A stretch of 64,000 bases of DNA, taken from assembly GCA_947044405.1 (NCBI GenBank), contig CAMRHE010000035.1, positions 4,313,501-4,377,500 on the forward strand, written 5' to 3'. This stretch comes from Leptodactylus fallax. Taxonomy: Eukaryota; Chordata; Amphibia; Anura; Leptodactylidae. A model generated the notes under the pieces. The model was given only the letters and a program-made list of their open reading frames with translations. It ran no database searches and was not told where the DNA came from. This document shows positions 13,618-24,250 of the stretch, one piece after another (the stretch's first letter is position 1; each line of letters begins with the position of its first letter). Both the position numbers and the translations under genes were made by a program.

Positions 13618-15128
13618 CAGTGAAGGAAAGAAGAATTTGATCCCTTGCTGATTTTGTAAGTTTGCCCACTGATAAAGACATGAACAGTCTATAATTTTAA
13701 GGGTAGGTTAATTTTAACAGTGAGAGATAGAATATCAAAAATAAAATCCAGAAAATCACATTGTATAAATTTTATAAATTTATTTGCATTTTGCAGAAAG
13801 AAATAAGTATTTGCTCCCCTACCAACCATTAAGAGTTCTGGCTCCTACAGACCAGTTAGACGCTCCTAATCAACTCATTACCTGCATTAAAGAGACAGCT
13901 CTCTTATATTGTCACCTGTATAAAAGACTCCTGTCCACAGACTCAATTAATCAGTCAGACTCTAACCTCTCCAACATGGGCAAGACCAAAGAGCTTTCTA
14001 AGGATGTCAGGAACAAGATCATAGTTCTGCACAAGGCTGGAATGGGCTACAAAACCATAAGTAAGATGCTGGGTGAGAAGGAGACAACTGTTGGTGCAAC
14101 AGTAAGAAAATGGAAGAAATACAAAATGACTGTCAATCGACATCGATCTGGGGCTCCATGCAAAATCTCACCTTGTGGGGTATCCTTGATCATGAGGAAA
14201 GTGAGAGATCAGCCTAACACTACATGGGGGAACTTGTTAATGATCTCAAGTCAGCTGGGACCACAGTCACCAAGAAAACCATTGGTAACACATTACGCCA
14301 TAATGGATTAAAATCCTGCAGTGCCCGCAAGGTCCCCCTGCTCAAGAAGGCCCATGTAAAGGATTGTCTGAAGTTTGCCAGTGAACACCTGGATGATTCT
14401 GCGAGTGAATGGGAGAAGGTGCTGTGGTCAGATGAGACAAAAATTGAGCTCTCTGGCATTAACTCGCCGTGTTTGGAGGAAGAGAAATGCTGCCTATGAC
14501 CCAAAGAACACCGTCCCCACTGTCTAGCATGGAGGTGGAAACATTATGTTTTGGGGGTGTTTCTCTGCTAAGGGCACAGGACTACTTCACCGCATCAATG
14601 GGAGAATGGATGGAGCCATGTACTGTAAAATCCTGAGTGACAACCTCCTTCCCTCCGCCAGGACATTAAAAATGGGTCGTGGCTGGGTCTTCCAGCAGGA
14701 CAATGACCCAAAACATACAGCCAAGGCAACAATGGAGTAGCTCAAAAAGAAGCACATTAAGGTCATGGAGTGGCCTAGCCAGTATCCAGACCTTAATCCC
14801 ATAGAAAACTTATGTAGGAAGCTGAATCTCAGAGTTGCCAAGCGGCAGCCTCAAAATCTTAATGATTTAGAGATGACCTTCAAAGAGGAGTGGACCAAAA
14901 TTCCTCCTGACATGTGCGCAAACCTCATCATCAACTACAAAAGACGTCTGACTGCTGTGCTTGCCAACAATGGTTTTGCCACCAAGTATTAAGTCTTGTT
15001 TGCCAGAGGGATCAAATACTTCTTTCTCTCTGCAAAATGCAAATAAATTTATAAAATTTATACAATGTGATTTTCTGGATTTTATTTTTGATATTCTCTC
15101 ACTCTTAAAATACTTATTTTCTTCACTG
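13618..15128 (+). mobile_element. Tc1-like transposon, family B (1511 bp)
   Basis: TA duplications flank the element (13616-13617, 15129-15130). It starts CAGTGAAGGAAAGAAG and ends TTTTCTTCACTG. The long inverted arms (AAATCCAGAAAATCACATTG and its inverse near 15063-15082) carry internal copies of the end motif, an IR/DR layout. The transposase is on the plus strand, opposite to BACH2, and the insertion lies below the BACH2 stop, probably inside its 3'UTR. Confidence 0.92.
13976..14992 (+). pseudogene. Tc1-like transposase (DD34E), degraded
   Basis: Starts [20 protein letters not shown], with helix-turn-helix domains ([28 protein letters not shown]) and DDE motifs [20 protein letters not shown] and [10 protein letters not shown], 34 residues in the last spacing. 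It is broken by two compensating frameshifts (around 14200-14220 and 14460-14500) and two in-frame TAG codons (14525-14527, where related copies have Lys, and near 14738, in the WL position after ATME). The stop TAA is at 14990-14992. It cannot make an active protein as written. Confidence 0.9.
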
Positions 15129-15130
15129 TA

Positions 15131-16919
15131 TGTGGCACAGGGCCATCTTTTAATACATAGTTTTCATAAACTATAACACTATCAAATAATTGTGAAACAA
15201 ATATTTTAACTATTTAAAATTTTAAAAAAAATTACCAAATAAAGATATGAAAGTATTTCTACTAACATACTGCAAACTACAAATAAGCAATGTTTCTTTA
15301 ACCAATATGTCAGATGTTCTATTAGTTCTGATGTGGTGAACATTATTCTGAATAGGGTACTGATGGGTGGCTATAAGGTATTCAAGCACTAGACTGTATA
15401 TAGGGAGAACACTACTTATACAAGATAGAAACTGCAATTGTGTATTTTAATATACTCAATAGCAATTTCATTGTCACTTTATGTTATAAGCAAAGCAGGG
15501 GGAATGGGGCAACCAATACAAATTACCGAGCTTAGTTGACTGAAAGACGGCCACAGCACATATGTGCACTACATGGTCAAAATTTACTTCAATATACAAC
15601 TGAGCTGCCTGGTGTCACATTTGCATAGCAACAATTCAAACGAACAACAGTTAAATATAACGCTTTTACGTTTTCGTCTTCAAATACCAGCAATATAGCA
15701 TATTCTCATAAGATCCAATACAGAAGATGTTTGTAACTATGTCACTAAGGAAAACACCCAGGAAAGCCAGGATAAGTTTTTACTAAAAACCAAATGCGAA
15801 CTACAGAATTTTGTAAAAATGTATGTGTGTTAAAAAAACGTATTCTGGAATTCCTGCACTGTTAATATGAGGTATGTGATTTTCATTGGTTTGATGGACT
15901 GCAGCAAATGCCCTTTTGTCAGCAATCCTATTTTGATTTTGAATATGTTTCTCAGACAAGAAAAACACCTAAAGAAATCCAGAGATGGGATCAAACAAAG
16001 TTCATCCGTCAGAACAGTTTTTAAGTAGCCAGGACTGGGGAAAATTTAATTTGACACTATATGGTAGATGCAATATTTGGCAAGAAAATGTTCCTACACA
16101 TCCTAATATCCTGAGTATTTTCTTTTTTTTTTGTTTTGTTTTCTTTGTTATACAAACAAATAATGCATATGTTAAATTTACACACAAAAGCGAAACTCAG
16201 TGCATGTGGTTAGGAGAAAGTCTGTTTAAGAAAAGAAAAGCTACAAAAATACGGCTTGATTGAAATGGAGATTGGCGCTGAGTGGACCGCTAAAAGCTCA
16301 TGTGTAATAATAAAAAAAGAAAAATAATTCCAATACTACGGTTTATAAATAACTAAAGGATAGTGTAAGACTGAAAAAAATATATATATGAAGCAGTCTG
16401 TGGCAACAATGACATAAAAAAGGAATGTTGGATATTGTGTGAACAGTTGACTTCCAGTTTTAGATTGTGAAAATTGAGGGATGCGTGGACTTTTTGCATA
16501 TGGATATAGAACCTATATACAATTCACCTATAAAATCTTGATTAGCTGTCTTTAACGAAAACAAATGAACATTCTGAGGAAATTCCTGAGATAGGTTTTG
16601 TGACATGGGTCACTGAGAATATAAGCTGCTGTTGGGTCCTCATGGGTATTAAATCCATCCCTGTTAAGATCTGAAATTAGAATACATGAACAAATATTAC
16701 AGAACACAAGGAGGACAGTGTTGCCACTGTCTAGTCCCTTGCCTGAGCAAGGTATAGCACCATCCTGAAAGGATCTTCAACTTTCAGAGAGGAGGAAAAT
16801 ACTTATAAAACAGTATTGCTGCTAAGACTGCTGTAGTGTGCACCAATAATGTTTCCTGGAGGCAGTGGCAGCCAAAGGCTGACGGTTGACTTCTGCTTGA
16901 CCATGCAGTTGTAATATCA
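15131..16919 (-). other. BACH2: Proximal BACH2 3'UTR, unique sequence
   Basis: This 1.8 kb directly follows the BACH2 stop codon, is AT-rich, has no convincing ORF and shows no palindromic or terminal-repeat element, unlike most of the window. It is inferred to be the start of the 3'UTR, which is several kb long in mammals. I could not fix a poly(A) site: the AATAAA hexamers on the minus strand further down are too common in this AT-rich DNA to choose one. The transcript may extend through the Tc1-like element at 13618-15128. Confidence 0.6.
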
Positions 16920-17399
16920 CTAGGAGAAATCTTTCCTTGGTTGCTCATCTGTTGTACATTTCTCAGTCATCTCCTGACAGAAGTCTACTGTCACTGTTTG
17001 GCTGTTCTGTTCCAAACAAGTCTCCCTCTCTGAGTAAATACTATGCTCAGACCCCTCCACACCTCTTCGTGCTATACAATTCTCTGGTATATTGTTTGAA
17101 ACTGAGTGGCTGCCAAGTTGTACTTGACCTTGCTCATTGCAGCACTGCATGTTTTCTCCAACATCCTGGGATGTGATAAGTTTTTGCTCTATTCTTGCTG
17201 GTAAAGGGTTGAATGCAGCAGCTGTAGGTAGATCCAAAGGCCTCAAAACAGGGCAATACCTGTGTAGAGCTTGGATCTGCTCTGGACTTTGAATATCTCT
17301 ACATACTTCTTGGGATAGGCAAGAGAAATTATCTAGTAGCTCTCCCATGCAGGCCTTTAGCTGGTTCCTTTCTGTTAATAACTTTTCTTTTTCACATAC
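16920..17399 (-). CDS. BACH2: BACH2 terminal coding exon (leucine zipper and C-terminus)
   Basis: This exon gives 159 codons and a TAG stop. It starts VCEKEKLLTERNQLKACMGE, the rest of the zipper, then LLDNFSCLSQEVCRDIQSPE and the sixth Cys-Pro motif (YCPVLRP). A variable stretch follows, then the conserved tail SQTVTVDFCQEMTEKCTTDE, which in mammalian BACH2 lies in the region holding the cytoplasmic localisation/export signal. The acceptor is TTTCTAG before GTATGT at 17399, phase 0, matching the donor of the basic-region exon. The stop is at 16920-16922, and everything below it is 3'UTR. Length and order match the last exon of other vertebrate BACH2 genes as I remember them. Confidence 0.97.
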   Translation of the reverse strand, partial: VCEKEKLLTERNQLKACMGELLDNFSCLSQEVCRDIQSPEQIQALHRYCPVLRPLDLPTAAAFNPLPARIEQKLITSQDVGENMQCCNEQGQVQLGSHSVSNNIPENCIARRGVEGSEHSIYSERETCLEQNSQTVTVDFCQEMTEKCTTDEQPRKDFS

Positions 17400-17455
17400 C
17401 TAGAAATAAGAAAATGCATTATAGTTTACCGCAAACATCTTACTACAAAACCCAC

Positions 17456-17662
17456 CTTAGACTAAGGACCCACGTCGCATAAACGTAACATTTTTTTGTT
17501 GCAGATTTTGTTGGCTTTGGCTCAAAAAAACACAAGAATGGCTTTAAAAGTAATGGGAAATATATAGAAAGTACTTATACGTCTTCTTTTTGCACAAAAA
17601 ACTGCAACAAAATCTGCAACAATAAAGCTGCATTTCCACAACGTGCGGCCTTAACCTTAAGC
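17456..17662. repeat. Palindromic MITE, same family as 13424-13575
   Basis: Left ACTAAGGACCCACGTCGCA and right ACGTGCGGCCTTAACCTTA are inverted ends; TTGTTGCAGATTTTGTTG pairs with CAACAAAATCTGCAACAA. It lies just inside the intron upstream of the last BACH2 exon. Confidence 0.65.
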
Positions 17663-17882
17663 TCTTTTCTTGTGTCATCTGTGAATATACATTGTCTGTA
17701 TGTCAGGGACAGCATACCTTAAAGGAGTTTTCTGGGCTTTTAAATTGATGACCTATGCTTTAGATTAGGTCATCAATTGAAGATCAGCAGGGATCTGAGA
17801 ACTGGGATCCCCGAGTATCAGCTGTGTGAAGTGGCAGCAACGTTCCATGAGGCCACGTGATATCACATTCATTGGTCACATA

Positions 17883-19400
17883 CAGTGGTATGCAAAAGTT
17901 TGGACACCCCTGGTCAAAATGACTGTTATTGTGAACAGTTAAGCAAGTTGAAGATAAAATGATCTTCAAAAGGAATAACATTAAAGATGACACATACCCA
18001 AGGTATTTTTGGAAAAAAAAAATATTTTCATATTTTACATTTTCAACATAACAAAACATTAAAATGGCCCGGTGCAGAAGTTTGGGCACCCTGCATGGCT
18101 AGTACCTAGTATCACCCCCTTTGGCAAGTATCACAGCTTGTAAACGCTTTAAGAGTCTTTCAATTCTTGGTAGAAGGATTTTCATCCATTCTTCCTTGGA
18201 AAAATCTTCCAGTTCTGTGAGATTCCTGGGTCGTCTAGCCACATATTTTCAGTGATGTTCAGATCAGGGGACTGTGAGGGCCATGGTAAAACCTTCAGCT
18301 TGCGCCTTTTTAGGTAGTCTATGGTGGATTTTGACATGTGTTTAGGATCATTATCCATTTGGAGAAGCCATCCTAATTTCAATTTCAGCTTTTTTTTTTT
18401 TTACAGATGGTATTATGTTTGCTTCAAGAATTTGTTGAAGTTTCATTGAATCCATTCTTCCCTCTACCCATGAAATGTTCCCAGTGCCATTGGCTGCAAC
18501 ACAACTATAAAGCATGATTGATCCACCCCCATGCTTAATGGTTGGAGAGATGTTCTTTCCCTGAAATTCTGTGCCCTTTTTTCTTCAAACATATCTTTCA
18601 TAATTGTGGCCAAAGAGTTCTACTTTAACCTCATCGGTCAACAGGACTTGTTTCCAAAATGCATCAGGCTTGTTTAGATGTTCTTTTGCAAACTTCTGAC
18701 GCTAAATTTTATGGTGAGGATGCAGGAGTGTTTTTTTTTTTTTCTGATGACTCTTCCATGAAGGCCATATTTGTGCAGGTATCGCTGAACAGTAGAACAA
18801 TGAACCACAACTCCAGAGTCTGCTAAATCTTCCTGAAGGTCTTTTGCAGTTCTGATTTACCACTCTTGGCAATCCTACAAGTAGCTGTCTCTGAAATTTT
18901 TCTTGGTCTTCCAGACCTTATCTTGACGTCTACTGTTCCTGTTAACTGCCATTTCTTAATTACATTTCGAACTGAGGATAGGGCAACTTTAAAACACTTT
19001 CTACCTTCTTATAGCTGCATAGAAGAATCCATGGCTGCTGTTTTTTGGCACAAGGTTAGAGGAGGCTGGGTACTAAGCCGTAAAATGTGCATCACTTGGC
19101 CTTTCCTAATGATGACAGTGAAAAAGCCATAACCCTAACTGGCTAATTAAGGTCTGACATCTTGGTCAAAGTTATCTGAGCACACAAATCTACAAGGGTT
19201 CCCAAACTTTTGCAAGGTACTCATTTCCTTTTTTCACTCTAAAATTGTACTCAAACAGAATAATGCACTGATATTGCTTCCAATTATGTGTTTAATCTTT
19301 AACTTTATGCCTTTTAAAGATCATTTCATCTTCAACTTGCTTAACTGTTCACAATAACAGTCATTTTGACCAGGTGTGCCCAAACTTTTGCATGCCACTG
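17883..19400 (-). mobile_element. Tc1-like transposon, family C (1518 bp)
   Basis: TA duplications at 17881-17882 and 19401-19402. It starts CAGTGGTATGCAAAAGTTTG and ends AACTTTTGCATGCCACTG. Each arm has an inner copy of the end motif (GCAGAAGTTTGGGCACCC at about 18075; GGTTCCCAAACTTTTGCAAG near 19198), an IR/DR layout. It is inserted in the palindromic element at 17719-19563. Confidence 0.92.
18099..19032 (-). pseudogene. Tc1-like transposase, heavily degraded
   Basis: On the minus strand recognisable pieces are the start MDSSMQ at 19032, the block LLQMDNDPKHMSKSTIDYL and SPDLNITENMW (18182-18382), and a C-terminal KRLQAVILAKGGDTRY ending in TAG at 18099-18101. The last catalytic spacing is 34. 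Several frameshifts and stops and missing sequence separate these pieces, so this is the oldest-looking transposase here. An antisense ORF at 18866-19132 is a shadow. Confidence 0.8.
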
Positions 19401-19721
19401 TATGTGTTCTCAGCTCAGTCCTATTTAAGTGAATGGGGTTAGGCTACAATACCAAGCGCAGCTTATTTAAAACGTATGGATGGCGCTGTGTTTGGTTTTG
19501 AGCAAAGAAGTCACAACACTTACCTGAAAGCCCATAACAGCTGATAGGATAGGTCATCAGTTAATAAACCAAAAAAAACTGCTTATCTATAAAGCTCCAT
19601 TCACCAAACAAATTGGCCTCTGTGTAGCCAGTATACGTACATTTTTAAGTTATATGGAAGCAAACTGCAGAAATTCAAAAGTACAATATGTATTTCAAAT
19701 GTACAATATGTGGTATATTTA

Positions 19722-19729
19722 TAAATATA

Positions 19730-19760
<31 letters not shown>
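19722..19760. repeat. (TA)n followed by a T-run
   Basis: Simple-sequence tract of alternating TA then poly(T) in a BACH2 intron. Confidence 0.8.
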
Positions 19761-20065
19761 AATAAGACAGCCTTTGACATATAATACTCAATGACATCTG
19801 ATTAACATACTGTATATGTTCAAAGTTTCCATTGGGAAATGCCCACAACATAAATTTTCTATCAAATTGTTTCAGTCTATGATACCTAACTACCTGCACA
19901 GGTATGGCATATTTTAAGATGGGCATAAATCATTTTACTATTTACAAATTTCCTGTCAATCTTGGTCTCCTTGATATTTTACTAGTTTTATGCACTATAA
20001 ATCACTCAACATTTTATTTTAAAGGCACAGTTTGTCCATGCAGGTGGCTGTGCCTGCTACTGCAT

Positions 20066-20834
20066 TTTTTTTTTTTATTCAAAGTTTATTGATTTTCAGA
20101 AACATAGGACAAACAGTAATATATAAGGTGAAAACAAGTAGAAATATTGTACCCTGGAAGTTTCAGGGTCAAATACCCAGAGTGGTTGCTCCAGCAGCTA
20201 GAAAGGGAGGAAAAGGTAGGCAGGTAGAGGACGGGAAAAGTAATAGAGTAAGGAGGATGCATAGGAGAGCAGAACAGAGAGAAATAGAAGAAGGAAGAAA
20301 GAAAAAGGAGGAAGAAAGAAAAAGGAGAAAGAAAAAAAGGGGGGGGGGGGGGGAAGTTGGGATCTAATAGTAATTTATGGGTAATAACTTAGATGTATGT
20401 GTAGTCAGAGTCAACCAATGATAGGGACAGCACGTCTCCGAACGCCGCCAGGTATAATTACACTGGCAGGATGCAGATATATAGAGGAACAGAAATTACA
20501 TCGTTCAGAGTATCGCAGTTCAAGTCTGCGTGGGGGGCATAGACCCGAGAAGCGTCTGGTACTCTCTAGAACACTGTAACTCCAACCAGTAGAACCAAGT
20601 TTTATTAAAGAATTCAACGGTATCATGCACGAAAGAGGTAAGGTTTTCCATGTGTATAATCGCATTGACTTTCAGGATCCAGAGGGAGAGAGGAGGAGAT
20701 TCCACTTGCTTCCAGAAGTGTGAAATGCAAGCCTGGGCCGTAAGGATCAGGAATCTAAGCAGAGAGAGCTAATTAAAAAAAACAGAAATAGGGTTGAGAG
20801 AGTAGGCCATTAACTTTGACCTGGGTTGAGGGGT
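20066..20834 (-). mobile_element. 5'-truncated L1-like LINE (3' end of ORF2 plus tail)
   Basis: On the minus strand the sequence ends with AATAAA and an A-run (the T-run at 20066-20077). Upstream, fragments such as ACISHFWKQVESPPLSLWIL and TVEFFNKTWFYWLEL look like the C-terminus of an L1/Tx1-type ORF2. It is flanked by near-matching copies of CTGCTACTGYAT at 20053-20065 and about 20836-20848, a likely target-site duplication. The purine tract at 20270-20353 ends in a G-run. No functional ORF remains. Confidence 0.7.
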
Positions 20835-21006
20835 GGCTGCTACTGTATCTTAGTGCTATTCAGGTATATGGGACTGAGCTGCAGCACCAAGCCATGTGTG
20901 CAATACTGTGCCTGCAGAAACAGCACACACTATGGCACCTCAGTTCTACTGATCATTTGAGGCCCTAACGCTTGAACTCTGACCATTCAAAATGGAAAGC
21001 CTATTT

Positions 21007-21171
21007 TAGGCTAAGGCCCCACGTAGCATCCCCCATCAAAAAAGCGCTGCAGCAACACATTACGTTTTTTTCCCGCTGCGCTTTTCACCGAAAGTCCACA
21101 GAGGATTTCACCTTTCCCCAGACTGACTTATCCAAGGAAAGGCCCACATTCTCTGACAAACAGTTTATATA
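21007..21171. repeat. Partial 'ggccccacgt' MITE
   Basis: TAGGCTAAGGCCCCACGTAG followed by GCTGCAG and TTTTTTTCCCGCTGCGCTTT matches the left half of elements at 47277-47595 and 58641-59187. The right half is missing and the family D1 transposon begins next. Confidence 0.5.
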
Positions 21172-22789
21172 CAGTACAGACCAAAAGTTTGGACACACCT
21201 TCTCGTTCCAAGAGTTTTCTGTATTTTCATGACTATAAAAATTGTAGATTCACACTGAAGGCATCAAAACTATGAATTACCACATGTGGAATTATATACT
21301 TAACAAAAAAGTGTGAAACAACTGAAAATATGTCTTATATTCTACGTTCTTCAAAGTAGCCACCTTTTGCTTGGATTACTGCTTTGCACACTCTTGGCAT
21401 TCTCTTGATGAGCTTTAAGAGGTAGTCACCTGAAATGGTTTTCACTTCACAGGTGTGCCCTGTCAGGTTTAATATGTGGGATTTCTTGCCTTATAAATGG
21501 GGTTGGGACCATTAGTTGTGTTGTTCAGAAGTCAGGCGGATACACAGCTGATAGTCCTAAAGAATGGAGTGTTAGAATTTGTATTATGGCAAGAAAAAAG
21601 CAGCTAAGTAAAGAAAAACGAGTGGCCATCATCACTTTAAGAAATGAAGGTCAGTCAGTCCGAAAAATTGGGAAAACTTTGAAAGTGTCCCCAAGTGCAG
21701 TGGCCAAAACCATAAAGCGCTACAAAGAAACTGACTCACATGAGGACCGCCCCAGGAAAGGAAGACCAAGAGTCACCTCTGCTGAGGAGGAGAAGTTCAT
21801 CCGAGTCACCAGCCTCAGAAATCGCAGGTTAACAGCAGCTCAGATTAGAGACCAGGTCAATGTTCTAGCAGCAGACACATCTCTTAAGAGGAGACTGTGT
21901 GCAGCATGCCTTCATGGTAAAATAGCTGCTAGGAAACCACTAGGACAGGCAACAAGCAGAAGAGACTTGTTTGGGCTAAAGAACACAAGGAATGGACATT
22001 AGACCTGTGGAAATCTGTGCTTTGGTCTGATGAGTCCAAATTTGAGATCTTTGGTTCCAACCACCGTGTCTTTGTGCGACGCAGAAAAGGTGAACGAATG
22101 AACTCTACATGCCTGGTTCCCACCGTGAACCATGGAGGAGGAGGTGTGATGGTGTAGGGGTGCTTTGCTGGTGACACTGTTGGGGATTTATTCAAAATTG
22201 AAGGAATACTGAACCAGCATGGTTACCACAGCATCTTGCAGCAACATGCTATTCCATCCAGTTTGCGTTTAGTTGGACCATCATTTATTTTTCAACAGGA
22301 CAATGACCCCAAACACACCTCCAGACTGTGTAAGGGCTATTTTACCAAGAAGAAGAGTGATGGGGTGCTACGCCAGATGACCTGGCCTCCACAGTCACCA
22401 GACCTGAACCCAATCAAGATGGTCTGGGGTGAGCTGGACCGCAGAGTCAAGGCAAAAGGGCCAACAAGTGCTAAGCATCTCTGGGAACGCCTTCAAGACT
22501 GTTGGAAGACCATTTCAGGTGACTACCTCTTGAAGCTCATTAAGAGAATGCCAAGAGTGTGCAAAGCAGTAATCAAAGCAAAAGGTGGCTACTTTGAAGA
22601 ACCTAGAATATAAGACATATTTTCAGTTGTTTCACACTTTTTTGTTAAGTATATAATTCCTCATGTGTTAATTCATAGTTTTGATGCCTTCAGTGTGAAT
22701 CTACAATTTTTATAGTCATGAAAATACAGAAAACTCTTGGAATAAGAAGGTGTGTCCAAACTTTTGGTCTGTACTTTTGGTCTGTACTG
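21172..22789 (+). mobile_element. Tc1-like transposon, family D copy 1 (1618 bp)
   Basis: The left end is CAGTACAGACCAAAAGTTTG after TA (21170-21171) and the right end is ACTTTTGGTCTGTACTG before TA (22790-22791), with the terminal TTTGGTCTGTAC repeated twice. Long arms pair through CATGACTATAAAAATTGTAG (near 21229) and its inverse near 22705-22725. The second copy of the family is at 53724-55340. The right end abuts a (TA)n tract. Confidence 0.9.
21586..22613 (+). pseudogene. Tc1-like transposase with 38-residue D-E spacing, broken
   Basis: Starts MARKKQLSKEKRVAIITLRN, with helix-turn-helix (KVSPSAVAKTIKRYK), the GRPR motif and a second domain. Catalytic blocks are [22 protein letters not shown] and SPDLNPIKMVW. 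From the second Asp to the catalytic position I count 38 intervening residues, because the loop contains the extra KKKSDGVLRQM. That spacing is reported for the DD38E 'Intruder' family. Here the Glu codon is replaced by Lys (NPIK), so it is dead even apart from a frameshift near 21940 (four bases missing against copy 2) and TAG for Trp at 22155-22157. Confidence 0.88.
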
Positions 22790-22960
22790 TATATATATAT
22801 ATATATACACAGTACAGACCAAAAGTACAGATATATATATATATATATATACAGTACAGACCAAAAGTACAGACCTAAAGTTTGGGCAGACCTAAAGTTT
22901 GGACACACCTTCTCATTCCAACAGTTTTCTATATATACACACACATACAAAGTATATATA
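22790..22960. repeat. (TA)n with scattered family D end fragments
   Basis: Short pieces of the family D terminus (ACAGTACAGACCAAAAGTAC, CCTAAAGTTTGGGC and ACACACCTTCTCATTCCA) alternate with (TA)n and (CA)n tracts. The pieces are in both orientations relative to the full element and repeat the motif at least three times. No ORF. Confidence 0.7.
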
Positions 22961-23145
22961 CAGTGGGGGGAAAAAAGTATTTAGTCAGCCACCAATTGTG
23001 CAAGTTCTCGAACCTAAGTTGACATCATAAGTAGGCCTCAACTATGAGAGACAAAATGAGAAAACAAATCCAGAAAATCACATTGTCTGATTTTTAAAAA
23101 ATTTATGGTGGAAAATAAGTATTTGGTCAATAACAAAAGTTCATC

Positions 23146-24170
23146 TCAATACTTTGTTATATATCCTTTGTTGGCAATGACAGAGGTCAAACGTTTTCTG
23201 TAAGTCTTCACAAGGTTGGAACACACTGTTGCTGGTATGTTGGCCCATTCCCCCATGCAGATCTCCTCTAGAGCAGTGATGTTTTGGGCTGTCGCTGGGC
23301 AACACGGACTTTCAACTCTCTCCAAAAGTTTTCTATGGGGTTGAGATCTGGAGACTGGCTAGGCCACTCCAGGACCTTGAAATACTTTTTATGAAGCCAC
23401 GCCTTCACTTCCCTGGCAGTGTGCTTGGGATCATTGTCATGCTGAAAGATCCCAGCCACATTTCATCTTCAATGCCCTTGCTGATGGAAGGAATGTTTGC
23501 ACTCAAAATCTCACGATACATGGCCCCATTCATTCTTTCATGCACACGGATCAGTCGTCCTGGTCGCTTTGCAGAGAAACAGCCCCAAAGCATGATGTTT
23601 CCAGCCCCATGCTTCACAGTAGGTATGGTGTTCTTTGGATGCAACTCAGCATTCACTTTCCTCCAAACACGACGAGTTGTGTTTCTACCAAACAGTTCTA
23701 CTTTGGTTTCATCTGACCATATGACATTCTCCCAATACTCTTCTGGAACACCCAAATGCTCTCTAACAAACTTCAGATGGGCCCAGATATGTACTGGCTT
23801 AAGCAGGGGGACATGTCTGGCATTGCAGGATCTGATTCCCTGGCGGCATAGTGTGTTACTGATGGTAGCCTTTGTTACGTTAGTCCCAGCATTCTGCAGG
23901 TCATTCACTAGGTCCCCCTGTGTGGTTCTGGGATTGTTGCTCACCGTTCTTGTGATCATTTTGACCACATGGGGTAAGATCTTGTGTGGAGCCCCTGATC
24001 GAGGGAGATTATCAGTGGTCTTGTATGTCTTCCATTTTCTAATTATTGCTCCCACAGTTGATTTCTTCACACCAAGCTGCTTGCCTATTGCAGATTCAGT
24101 CTTCCCAGCCTGGTGCAGGTCTACAATTTTTTTTTCTGGTGTCCTTCCACAGCTCTTTGGTCTTCACCAT
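23146..24170 (-). pseudogene. Tc1-like transposase, family A copy 2, several frameshifts
   Basis: Same protein as copy 1: [46 protein letters not shown] and [11 protein letters not shown], 34 residues in the last spacing. Frames change near the N-terminus, where a T-run at 24127-24136 (+ strand) replaces a shorter run, and again at about 23440-23460; the region of 23150-23270 has diverged further. The start ATG (24170) and the TGA at 23146-23148 remain. The coding region lies wholly left of the E1 insertion. Confidence 0.88.
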
Positions 24171-24250
24171 AGTGGAGTTTGGAGTGTGACTGTTTGAGGT
24201 TGTGGACAGGTGTCTTTTATACTGATAATTTCAATCAGGTGCCATTACTA

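Larger units (their letters stand above)
17719..19563. repeat. Palindromic MITE split by a Tc1-like insertion
   Basis: The left half (17719-17882) starts TTAAAGGAGTTTTCTGGGC and contains GATGACCTATGCTTTAG. The right half (19401-19563) contains AGCCCATAACAGCTGATAGG and GATAGGTCATCAGTTAAT, the inverted partner. Family C occupies 17883-19400 at a TA, so the uninterrupted target would read ...CACATATGTG.... Confidence 0.6.

Noticed and set aside
20032..20367. ORF with a Lys/Arg/Gly-rich end
   Set aside because: It reads the purine tract antisense to an L1-like 3' end; not a gene.
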